Shown: positions 6,866 to 13,301 of the stretch, piece by piece
Position numbering within the stretch: position 1 is the first letter of the stretch
Layout: each line of letters starts with the position of its first letter
From: an uncultured Oscillospiraceae bacterium
GTDB lineage: Bacteria > Bacillota > Clostridia > Oscillospirales > Ruminococcaceae
Length of the DNA stretch: 13,301 nt
Direction: 5' to 3'
Assembly (NCBI GenBank): GCA_934488695.1
Contig: CAKSSH010000040.1
Location: 1 to 13,301, forward strand
Position numbers and translations under genes: made by a program
Notes under the pieces: generated by a model
The model's input: only the letters and a program-made list of their open reading frames with translations
The model's database searches: none
Told to the model about the DNA's origin: nothing

Positions 6866-7690
6866 ATGGACGTGACCGTCACCGACATTACCCGTTATTT
6901 GGATCATCTCTCCGCTTGCGGACTGCATGTCACTTTGCACGGGGACATTGTCAGCTGTTCCGAGCTGCTGCCCTATAATTTTCACAAGAACCCCTACTGC
7001 TATTATATCAAAAACTGCCTGCCGGATAAAAATGCCTGTGCCGACCGGCAGCAAAGGATATACGAAAAATGTGCCGGCGGGCCGTTTTTCGGTTGTTGCT
7101 GGGCCGGCGTCGGCGAATTTATTTATCCTCTGACGCGCAGCGGCAAATGCATCGGCTTTGTTTCGGTCAGCGGGTACCTTGATTCCGCAGCCGATCGAAA
7201 GCTTGCGTCTTTTATTAAAAAAAACAAGCTGGACGCCGCCGAGGTTGACGCAATGCGCCGCCGTTATCTGACGACGCAGCTCCCGGACAAGGCGACAGTT
7301 GACACCTTGCTGCGTCCGCTGCTGCTGCTTTTATTGTGTTATGACGCTGCGCGAGACAAAACCGGTCGTCCCGGCGAGGAGGAGCTGTATCGCAGCCTGC
7401 TGCAGTATCTGTCCGACCACTGCCATCGCGCCGTATCCATGCAGGAGTTGTCAAATCAGTTTCATTACAGTCCATCCACCCTCAGCCGCTTTTTCCGCCG
7501 CAAAAGCGGCATGACCCTGCCCGGGTACATTCTTTCCCTGCGACTGTGCGAAGCCGAGCGGTTATTAAAGGAAAAACGTTGTTCGGTTTCCGAGATTGCC
7601 CGTTTTCTCGGGTTTTGCAACCCCGGGTATTTTGCGACTGTTTTCAGGCGACGGTACGGGGTTTCCCCCAAGCAATACCGTCTGCGATGA
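6866..7690 (+). CDS. AraC-family transcription regulator with PocR-like sensory domain
   Basis: This is a 274-residue DNA-binding regulator with two parts. Residues about 1-160 resemble the PocR sensory domain: a Cys/aromatic-rich stretch with NPYCYY (42-47), ACADRQQ (57-63), CCWAG (77-81) and GFVSVSGY (97-104). Residues about 175-274 are the double helix-turn-helix of the AraC family, with SMQELSNQFHYSPSTLSRFF (191-210) and the closing GFCNPGYFATVFRRRYGVSP (249-268). The protein has 14 cysteines, seven between 45 and 95, which is unusual. The ATG at 6866 has GGAGGGG 4 nt before it; a longer frame back to 6797 lacks such a site and overlaps the -10 box. PocR-type proteins often control diol, corrinoid or anaerobic carbon metabolism, but no such genes are next to it, so its targets are unknown. 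Confidence 0.9.
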   Translation: MDVTVTDITRYLDHLSACGLHVTLHGDIVSCSELLPYNFHKNPYCYYIKNCLPDKNACADRQQRIYEKCAGGPFFGCCWAGVGEFIYPLTRSGKCIGFVSVSGYLDSAADRKLASFIKKNKLDAAEVDAMRRRYLTTQLPDKATVDTLLRPLLLLLLCYDAARDKTGRPGEEELYRSLLQYLSDHCHRAVSMQELSNQFHYSPSTLSRFFRRKSGMTLPGYILSLRLCEAERLLKEKRCSVSEIARFLGFCNPGYFATVFRRRYGVSPKQYRLR

Positions 7691-8160
7691 TACGGGGGCA
7701 GCTTTTGCTTTATCCGTCGCTCAATATGTTCTGTATTGAGGCCGGGTACTTTCAAAAAGGGCTCGACAATTTTTATTATGATCCGACGCAAAGGACATTG
7801 CCGAAGGGTGTCGTACGGCAAATGCAGCTGCTCACAAATTGCGCTGTGAAAAAGATAGGCATTGTCAGCCCGGACAGACTGAACAATCCGTATTCCTATG
7901 GCGTCCAGAGCAGCACGCCAACATTCATCTCCGTGGGGGCGCCGGATTATCTAAAAAAGATGCCTTTGCTTGGGCGCATAAACCGAAAGATGCCGGAGTG
8001 GATGAAAAAAATGGTCGTCTATAACGGCATGGGGCAGGACTATCTAAACGCAACCGGCGTATTCCTGCAAGCAGAAGATGTCCTAAATGAAATGGTCGAT
8101 TTTATATGTAAATTTGTAAAGCAGCAAGCTTTAGTGGCTGCGGGCACAAAAACACAACAG
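7687..8160 (+). pseudogene. Unidentified reading frame without a proper stop (possible broken gene)
   Basis: An ATG at 7687 overlaps the regulator's TGA in an ATGA junction, and the frame then reads as plausible protein for about 155 codons. Examples are KKIGIVSPDR, APDYLKK, KMPEWMKK and the likely C-terminal helix EDVLNEMVDFICKF. I do not recognise the family and see no catalytic signature, signal peptide or membrane segment. No ribosome binding site is visible, so either translation is coupled to the regulator or this is a 3' fragment of an older gene. The frame does not stop where the protein should end: both other frames have TAA at 8109 or 8117, while this frame runs through the spoIVB terminator hairpin and antisense to spoIVB until TGA at 8728-8730. 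A 1-base indel near 8100 in a once normal gene would explain this. It uses more ATA, AGG and CTA codons than its neighbours. Confidence 0.45.
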
Positions 8161-8190
8161 GAGCCGTCTCTTTTAAGAGACGGCTCCTGT
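8157..8190 (-). terminator. Intrinsic terminator of spoIVB
   Basis: A perfect 14-bp stem (8157-8170 with 8177-8190) with a 6-nt loop begins 3 nt after the spoIVB stop. In the minus direction it is followed by TTGTGTTTTTG, a usable T-rich tail. In the plus direction no T run follows, so it belongs to spoIVB and not to the plus-strand frame that crosses it. Confidence 0.88.
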
Positions 8191-8192
8191 CT

Positions 8193-9428
8193 TCAGGACG
8201 CTGCTTGCGCCGCCTCACTCGCTGCACGACAAGCGGTTTCCAGCATATTTTCGGCAAAAATACCGTATCCGGCTGTCGGATCGTCAATCAAAACATGGGT
8301 CACAGCGCCGACGAGCTTGCCGTTTTGCAATATCGGACTTCCGCTCATTCCCTGCACGATCCCGCCGGCCGCTTTTAGCAAGTCGGGATCGGTCACCCGG
8401 ATCAGCATATTTTTTGTGCTTCGCTCCTCACCGATACTGATGCGCTCAATCCGAACAGCATATTCGGTCGGCACATTTCCGCTGAGCGTCGTCAACAGCG
8501 TAGCCGTCCCTAATTGGACCTCCTGTTTGAATGCCACCGGAACGGTGCCGGAGCACACTCGAACGTTTTTCAACGTACCGAACACGCCGGTCTCGTCGTT
8601 TTTCAAAACAACTCCGCAGCTGACTGGGCCGGAAAAATGTCCGTTGAGCTGTCCCGGCGCCCCGCTTTTGGAAGGAGTCACCCCGTCAATACCGGCCGAC
8701 AGTATTCGCCCGCTTTTCAAGGAAAGCTGACAGCCGGTATCCGCATCGCAAACAGCGTGTCCGAGTCCCCCGAAAACGCCGGTGTCCGGATCGTAAAAGC
8801 TGACCGTGCCGATCCCGGCGCTGCTGTCCCGAACCCAAATACCGATTCGGTAGTTTTTTTCTTCCGAATCCGCCACCGGGCGAACACAAACCTCCCGCAT
8901 TCGACCGTTCTCTCGCTGCAAAACAATATCCAGACTTTTACCGCCGCTTTTGGCCACCGCGCTCACCACATCCTCGGCGCTCTGCATACTCTTGCCGTCA
9001 ATACTGAGAATGACGTCGCCGCTTTTAATACCGGCCTCCCGCGCCGGACTGAACACATAACCGCCGTTTTCCACGCCGCCGACCGCCGTAACGATTACTC
9101 CGTCCGACACCATTTGAACACCAAAGGGAATCCCTCCCGGTACAACATTTTTTCGCTGTGTCCGACTGATTTCAACCGTGCGAATCGGAAAGACGCCGAA
9201 CAGGCGAAGCTCCGACGCCTCCGTAGTTTCCGAGGCGGCAGAAACCGAGATCGTCCGCCGAACCGGACAGGCACGGATATAATCGGAAAGCACCAACGCG
9301 CCGCTCTGCGGCACCTGATATTTTTCCGAAACACCATGATAGCCCGTCAGGATAAAGCTCCACAAAACCATGCAAAGAAACAGGCAGCTCACCGAAAGAA
9401 CCTGAAAAAATTTCCTGAAAATCTGCAT
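8193..9428 (-). CDS. spoIVB: SpoIVB serine peptidase (stage IV sporulation)
   Basis: In B. subtilis this PDZ-containing S55 serine protease is secreted from the forespore into the space between the two spore membranes. There it cleaves SpoIVFA and triggers processing of pro-sigma-K in the mother cell. The 411 residues are close to the usual length. A single N-terminal membrane anchor spans about 8-29, a PDZ domain lies at about 100-185 (AREAGIKSGDVILSIDGK at 129-146), and the peptidase domain fills the rest. The catalytic residues appear to be His224 in GLGHAV, Asp347 in VTDPD and Ser362 in QGMSGSP. The ATG follows AGGAGGAGG closely. It stands alone here, divergent from the M23 peptidase gene. 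I could not find a convincing sigma-G or sigma-F promoter in the 260-nt intergenic region. It marks the organism as a spore-former or recent descendant of one. Confidence 0.95.
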   Translation of the reverse strand: MQIFRKFFQVLSVSCLFLCMVLWSFILTGYHGVSEKYQVPQSGALVLSDYIRACPVRRTISVSAASETTEASELRLFGVFPIRTVEISRTQRKNVVPGGIPFGVQMVSDGVIVTAVGGVENGGYVFSPAREAGIKSGDVILSIDGKSMQSAEDVVSAVAKSGGKSLDIVLQRENGRMREVCVRPVADSEEKNYRIGIWVRDSSAGIGTVSFYDPDTGVFGGLGHAVCDADTGCQLSLKSGRILSAGIDGVTPSKSGAPGQLNGHFSGPVSCGVVLKNDETGVFGTLKNVRVCSGTVPVAFKQEVQLGTATLLTTLSGNVPTEYAVRIERISIGEERSTKNMLIRVTDPDLLKAAGGIVQGMSGSPILQNGKLVGAVTHVLIDDPTAGYGIFAENMLETACRAASEAAQAAS

Positions 9429-9609
9429 AAACCTCCTCCTGTCATCATTTTGTGTCTCTTTTATCGTTTCCTTGAAGCAATGGTTTATTTACGAAAATTT
9501 GCCGCAATTTTTGGCTGAAACAATGTAAAAAAGTGTCACGTGAAAATTAAATCGCAAAAGGAAATGACTGGTAAAATTGTAAACATTTTGCCGAAAAGGC
9601 TCCGAATAC

Positions 9610-9637
9610 TTGATTTTTTGAAAAAAAGGTGTATAAT
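9610..9637 (+). promoter_or_regulatory. SigA-type promoter of the M23 peptidase gene
   Basis: TTGATT (9610-9615), a 16-nt spacer of T and A tracts and a perfect TATAAT (9632-9637) form a plausible housekeeping promoter. The start would fall near 9644, at the beginning of the TGTAAC direct repeat. Confidence 0.75.
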
Positions 9638-9642
9638 AATTT

Positions 9643-9659
9643 TGTAACCGTTTTGTAAC
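9643..9659 (+). promoter_or_regulatory. WalR-type operator (TGTAAC direct repeat)
   Basis: TGTAAC (9643-9648), five bases, then TGTAAC (9654-9659) is an exact match to the published WalR/YycF box TGTWAH-N5-TGTWAH. The flanks are also duplicated: TTTTGTAACC occurs twice with an 11-nt period, so both half-sites face the same side of the helix. The box covers the predicted start point just downstream of the -10, a position that would suit repression. Confidence 0.6.
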
Positions 9660-9688
9660 CTATGTTCATGAAGGGAGTGAATGCCGGT

Positions 9689-11437
9689 ATGATAAAAAAT
9701 GCGGAAAGGTCCGCCGCGAGACGCCAGCCGTCGAAAAAAAAGTTTGCCGGCTTTTCTGAAGTTAAAGAGGCTCTGATGGAGCTGTGCTATCATATAGGCA
9801 ATTTTTCCATTTCGGTTTTACGGCAGCTGCCGCTTCTTTTTCTGGCGGCTTTTGCGTTTTTCATTCGGTATGTAAAGCGCCTTTTCAAAGCTATCGGCGC
9901 TGCGCTGCATCGTCTGCGGCGGCCGTTTTCGGCGTTGTTTGCCCGGCTTTCCAACGCACAAAAAGTGCTGCGTCGCAAAGCGCGTGCCGCTTATCAAAGC
10001 GGCGGAATCGGCGCCATGCTGAAAGCAGCCCTGCGGGTTTTGCGAGAAGGCATTGCTCGAAACAAAACCGCTTCCATCAAGCTTGCCAATTATCTGTTGC
10101 CGGCAGCGGGGCTGTTTTTGCTGGGGCTGACGGTTTTTGTCTTTTCGCGTCTGACCTTTGGTTTGGTTGTTCAATACGACGGGGTTGAGCTCGGCTGCGT
10201 TGAGCGCGAGGCGATCTACAACAGTGCCGAAAAAGAAATGCTCCAGCGCATCTTCACCGAAGACGGTGACGACGTCGAGATCGTTCCGCAATTCAAGCTT
10301 TCGGTCGTTCGGAAGGATTCTTTTTTAAGCTCCGACCAAGTGACCGACCGATTGATTGAAGCCTCCAGCAGCGTAATTGAAGAAGCTACCGGTCTGTATG
10401 TTGACGGAAGCTTAGTCGGTGCTGTTCGGGAACGCAGCGCACTGGAGGAGACCCTTAACAACATTCTTGCACAGTATGCGACCGATAATGAAGAGGATAT
10501 TGTTGCTTTTGTGAAGGATGTTCAGGTAAAGGACGGGCTTTTCCCGGTCGCCAGTGTGACCGACATGAGCAAACTACAGAAAAAAATCACCGGCGAGCAG
10601 GCGGCGGAAATTTTATATACCGTTGCAAAGGGCGATACCCCCTATGAGGTGGCTCGCAGCGCAGGCATTTCTCTGGACACGCTGTATGCTTTAAACCCGA
10701 TTGCCAAAACCTCGTTTGTGCCCGGCCAGAAAATCACGGTGGCCTCCTCAGAGCCTTTTTTGAGCGTCAAGGTGCTTCGTCACGAAACCGTGAAGCAAAA
10801 GGTCGCTTATCAAACCGTTACTACCAAAAATAACAATTATTATACCTCTTATCGCAACGTGACCCGAAAAGGCCGGGAAGGTGTCAACGAGCTGACCTAT
10901 CTGGTCACCTACCTCAACGGGGTAGCTACCGAGCGGGAGCTTTTGAACACCAAGGTCCTTTCGGCACCGGTGGACGAAAAGGTCACCGTCGGCACCCGCG
11001 TCGCCGCCACCAAAGTCGATGCGGGCTCCCGCGGCACCGGAACGATTGGAGGCTCCTACGGCAACGGAAAGGTTCCCGGCTTTATTTGGCCGACCAGCGG
11101 TCGAATCACCTGTCGTTGGTGGGGCTATTATAACCACCGAGGAATAGACATTGCCGCGCCCAACGGTACTCCGATTTACGCAGCAGCAAGCGGAACGGTC
11201 GTTTCGTATCAGCATATTCGCGGCGGATACGGCCGGCATTTGATTATTGACCACGGAAACGGTGTCCAAACGCTTTATGCGCACACCAGCGCTGTTTATG
11301 TCAGTGTCGGCGACAAGGTTACCCAAGGGCAAAAAATTGCCGCCGTCGGAAGGACCGGATGGGCGACCGGCTATCACTTGCATTTTGGTGTCTTGATCAA
11401 CGGCGTCTATAAAAACCCCGAGCACTACCTGCCCTAA
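9689..11437 (+). CDS. Membrane-anchored LysM-G5-M23 cell-wall endopeptidase
   Basis: This is probably a peptidoglycan peptide-crosslink hydrolase outside the membrane, 582 residues from the chosen start. In order it has a basic cytoplasmic region with a hydrophobic stretch (about 42-61), a strong membrane segment (about 137-157), two copies of a motif beginning YDGVELG/YVDGSLVG (162-187 and 237-262), LysM (309-351: YTVAKGDTPYEVA and NP..FVPGQKITV), G5 (about 357-437), and an M23 domain (about 483-578). Zinc and catalytic residues look intact: His483 and Asp487 in NHRGIDIA, His532, and HLHFG with His563/His565. This suggests an active enzyme rather than a degenerate regulator. I chose ATG 9689 because AAGGGAG lies 11 nt before it. 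The ATG at 9662 has no such site and would leave only a short leader. SpoIIQ also has an M23 domain, but LysM and G5 plus a SigA promoter favour a vegetative role. Confidence 0.9.
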   Translation: MIKNAERSAARRQPSKKKFAGFSEVKEALMELCYHIGNFSISVLRQLPLLFLAAFAFFIRYVKRLFKAIGAALHRLRRPFSALFARLSNAQKVLRRKARAAYQSGGIGAMLKAALRVLREGIARNKTASIKLANYLLPAAGLFLLGLTVFVFSRLTFGLVVQYDGVELGCVEREAIYNSAEKEMLQRIFTEDGDDVEIVPQFKLSVVRKDSFLSSDQVTDRLIEASSSVIEEATGLYVDGSLVGAVRERSALEETLNNILAQYATDNEEDIVAFVKDVQVKDGLFPVASVTDMSKLQKKITGEQAAEILYTVAKGDTPYEVARSAGISLDTLYALNPIAKTSFVPGQKITVASSEPFLSVKVLRHETVKQKVAYQTVTTKNNNYYTSYRNVTRKGREGVNELTYLVTYLNGVATERELLNTKVLSAPVDEKVTVGTRVAATKVDAGSRGTGTIGGSYGNGKVPGFIWPTSGRITCRWWGYYNHRGIDIAAPNGTPIYAAASGTVVSYQHIRGGYGRHLIIDHGNGVQTLYAHTSAVYVSVGDKVTQGQKIAAVGRTGWATGYHLHFGVLINGVYKNPEHYLP

Positions 11438-11474
11438 AATCTCGTTTTAAAATGAAAGCTTCTGCAAAAAAATC

Positions 11475-11510
11475 ACGCGCACCCGGCCGGAAGGCCGGGT
11501 GCGCGTTTTT
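11475..11510. terminator. Bidirectional terminator between the M23 gene and glmS
   Basis: A perfect 13-bp GC-rich stem (11476-11488 with 11493-11505) has a GGAA loop. On the plus strand it is followed by TTTTT, with a second run of seven Ts shortly after. On the minus strand it is followed by TGATTTTTTTGC. It lies 38 nt past the peptidase stop and about 125 nt past the glmS stop, and it can serve both convergent genes. Confidence 0.9.
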
Positions 11511-11633
11511 GCATAACTTTTTTTGCGTGCCGCCGTATTTTCAAGCACGGCCGACAGTGTTTATTGGGTCGGTTTTTCGGCGCGGGTCCCTCGCCATTAG
11601 CACAGACCCGAACACGCCGGCTTTCCAAAAGCC

Positions 11634-13301
11634 TTATTCAACCGTCACCGATTTTGCAAGGTTGCGCGGCTTATCAACATCACAGCCGCGAGCAACCGAA
11701 GTAAAATACGCAAGCATCTGGATAAACACCGCCGACAGCAGCGGCATAAACAGATCCTCGGTGTCCTGCAGCGAGACCTTGCTGTCAAAAACATCCTCAG
11801 AGACCTCGGCATCCTCCCGGCACAACAGCACAACTCGTGCACCGCGCGCCTTGACCTCTTTAATATTAGCGACCATTTTTTCAAATAACGCCGGCTGTGT
11901 AGCCACCGCAATGACCGGAACACCGTCAGTCACCAGCGAAATCGTGCCGTGCTTAAGCTCGCCGGCAGCATACGCCTCAGAGTGAATGTACGAGATTTCT
12001 TTAAGCTTTAAGGAGCCCTCCATTGAAAGGTAATAATCAATGCCGCGCCCGATAAAGAACAAGTCTCTCGTTTCAATATTCTCGGCTGCAAGTGTGCGAC
12101 AAATCGGCTCCAATTGTTCAATGGTTGCCTCAACCACCCGCGGCATACGCAGAAGCTCCGCCGTCAGTTCGACAATCCGCTGCCGCTCCGTTGTCCCGGT
12201 AGCAAGCGCCAGACGCATGGCAATCAGATACATTACCGCACTCTGCACCGAATAAGCCTTGGTGCTGGCAACGGCGATTTCGGGGCCGGCCCAGGTGAAA
12301 ATGGAGCTGTCCGCCTCCCGAGCAATGGAAGAGCCGATTACATTAACCACCGCCAGTGTATGCGCTCCTTTTTCCTTGGAAAGCCGAAGTGCGGCAAGGG
12401 TGTCCGCCGTTTCACCCGACTGTGAAATAATCACCACTAAATCCTGCGGTGTTAAAATCGGATCAGCGTAACGAAATTCCGAAGCAATGCAGACCTCGGT
12501 CGGAATCCGAGCAAGCTTTTCAATGGCTGCCTTGCCGATAAGACCGGCATGCATAGCTGTTCCGCACCCGACAATATAGATACGACGCAGCTCGCGCAGA
12601 CGCTCATCGGTCAGGCCCGGAATGCCAAGCTCCGGCAGACCGTCCTTAACGTGCGGCGAAATGGTGTTTTGAAGCGCCTTGGGCTCTTCATGGATTTCCT
12701 TGATCATAAAGTGCGGATAACCGCCTTTTTCGGCCGCTTCAATATCCCAGTTTGCCTCAAAAACATTCTTTTTAATCGGGCTTCCTTCCCGGTCAACCAC
12801 CTGAACGCTGTTGCGGTCAACAATGGCAATTTCGTTTTCTTCAATCAGATAGTACCGATTGGTATATTTCAAGATTGCCGGAATATCCGATGCAATGAAA
12901 TTTTCCTGTTCTCCCAGCCCCACAATCAAGGGACTGTCCTTGCGCAGCGCATAAATCGTTTCCGGCCGATCGCTGAACAAGATGCCCAACGCCCAAGAAC
13001 CGCGAAGCCGCCGGATAAGCTCATCCAGAGCAGAAATCGGGTCGCCCTGATACAGAGAGTCCAGCAGTACGGCAACCGTTTCGGTATCGGTTTCCGATAC
13101 AAAATGATGGCCGGCCGCCGTCAGCTCCTCCTTCAACTGCATATAATTTTCAATAATCCCATTGTGCACCAGGGTCACTCTGCCGCAGCAATGCGGATGA
13201 GAATTGACGTCCGAAGGCACGCCGTGCGTTGCCCAACGAGTATGTCCGATGCCGCAGCAACCGGCCGGACGGCCGCTCTTCTCCATAGCGGCCTCCACAT
13301 C
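11634..13301 (-). CDS. glmS: Glutamine-fructose-6-phosphate aminotransferase (5' end outside window)
   Basis: GlmS moves the amide nitrogen of glutamine to fructose-6-phosphate, giving glucosamine-6-phosphate, the first committed step toward UDP-GlcNAc and peptidoglycan. The frame is open to the right edge, so about the first 50 residues are missing, including the catalytic N-terminal Cys. The window holds 555 codons plus stop. Still visible are HTRWATHG and HNGIIEN of the glutaminase domain, the first sugar-isomerase (SIS) domain with VGCGTAMHAG and SQSGETADT, the second SIS domain with GRGIDYYLSMEGSLKLKE, and the invariant end DVDKPRNLAKSVTVE. Any promoter or glmS ribozyme would lie beyond 13301. 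The gene is convergent with the M23 peptidase gene and shares its terminator. The tail between stop and terminator (11511-11633) shows no other gene. Confidence 0.97.
   Translation of the reverse strand, partial: DVEAAMEKSGRPAGCCGIGHTRWATHGVPSDVNSHPHCCGRVTLVHNGIIENYMQLKEELTAAGHHFVSETDTETVAVLLDSLYQGDPISALDELIRRLRGSWALGILFSDRPETIYALRKDSPLIVGLGEQENFIASDIPAILKYTNRYYLIEENEIAIVDRNSVQVVDREGSPIKKNVFEANWDIEAAEKGGYPHFMIKEIHEEPKALQNTISPHVKDGLPELGIPGLTDERLRELRRIYIVGCGTAMHAGLIGKAAIEKLARIPTEVCIASEFRYADPILTPQDLVVIISQSGETADTLAALRLSKEKGAHTLAVVNVIGSSIAREADSSIFTWAGPEIAVASTKAYSVQSAVMYLIAMRLALATGTTERQRIVELTAELLRMPRVVEATIEQLEPICRTLAAENIETRDLFFIGRGIDYYLSMEGSLKLKEISYIHSEAYAAGELKHGTISLVTDGVPVIAVATQPALFEKMVANIKEVKARGARVVLLCREDAEVSEDVFDSKVSLQDTEDLFMPLLSAVFIQMLAYFTSVARGCDVDKPRNLAKSVTVE

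Noticed and set aside
8514..9518. A 334-codon plus-strand frame opposite spoIVB
   Set aside because: Its composition is that of an antisense shadow (His, Asn and Arg rich, no domain), and spoIVB is unmistakable on the other strand.
9429..9560. A sigma-G-like promoter for spoIVB
   Set aside because: I found only partial resemblance (CGTAAATA as a -10) with no matching -35 at a suitable distance.
9662..9688. An earlier ATG for the M23 peptidase
   Set aside because: No ribosome binding site precedes 9662 or 9668. The AAGGGAG at 9671-9677 serves the ATG at 9689 instead, though its spacing is long, so some doubt remains.
10748..11425. A 225-codon minus-strand frame opposite the M23 domain
   Set aside because: It is antisense to conserved G5 and M23 motifs and has no start signals.
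9689..11437. Calling the M23 protein SpoIIQ because it neighbours spoIVB
   Set aside because: SpoIIQ is about half the length and has no LysM or G5 domains; the promoter here looks vegetative.
11511..11633. A small RNA or extra gene between the shared terminator and glmS
   Set aside because: There is no promoter, coding frame or conserved fold that I can support; it is probably the 3' untranslated part of glmS.
13200..13301. A glmS ribozyme
   Set aside because: It would lie upstream of the glmS start, which is beyond the right edge of the window.

Overview
The window looks like chromosomal DNA from an endospore-forming Clostridia-type Firmicute, most likely of the Ruminococcaceae/Oscillospiraceae kind. 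The evidence is a full-length SpoIVB sporulation protease, an IreB-family protein (a Firmicute PASTA-kinase partner), strong GGAGG-type ribosome binding sites, near-consensus housekeeping promoters with 16-17 bp spacers, and moderately GC-rich coding DNA. I saw no phage, transposase, insertion sequence, CRISPR array or rRNA. The taxonomic placement is inference.

Layout. A minus-strand tRNA-Thr(TGT) with its own promoter lies at the left edge. Next is the minus-strand class II fructose-bisphosphate aldolase gene with its own promoter and terminator. A minus-strand three-gene block follows, transcribed from about 6209 leftwards: a short-chain dehydrogenase resembling YmfI, a GyrB/ParE-like topoisomerase subunit, and a GyrA/ParC-like subunit. 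The gaps are only 16 and 18 nt, so this is probably one operon from one strong promoter. Divergent from it, on the plus strand, are a monocistronic ireB gene and a PocR-AraC type transcription regulator, each with its own promoter. An unidentified reading frame overlaps the regulator's stop codon and has no natural stop before it runs into the next gene's terminator. SpoIVB (minus) and a LysM-G5-M23 cell-wall peptidase (plus) are divergent neighbours. The peptidase promoter region carries a textbook WalR-type direct repeat. A bidirectional terminator separates the peptidase gene from the convergent glmS gene, whose 5' end lies beyond the right edge.

How the genes fit together. Several concern the cell envelope and its control: GlmS makes the amino-sugar precursor of peptidoglycan, the M23 enzyme cuts peptidoglycan, IreB belongs to the PASTA-kinase pathway that senses cell-wall state, and the possible WalR site ties the hydrolase to the WalRK pathway. 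The aldolase is central glycolysis and the topoisomerase pair handles chromosome topology. The points most worth checking are: the WalR-like site; the divergent topoisomerase pair, with Ala at the quinolone-critical Ser position; the YmfI-like reductase leading the topoisomerase operon; and the orphan frame without a stop at 7687-8160. I did not find a clear-cut undescribed multi-gene system.
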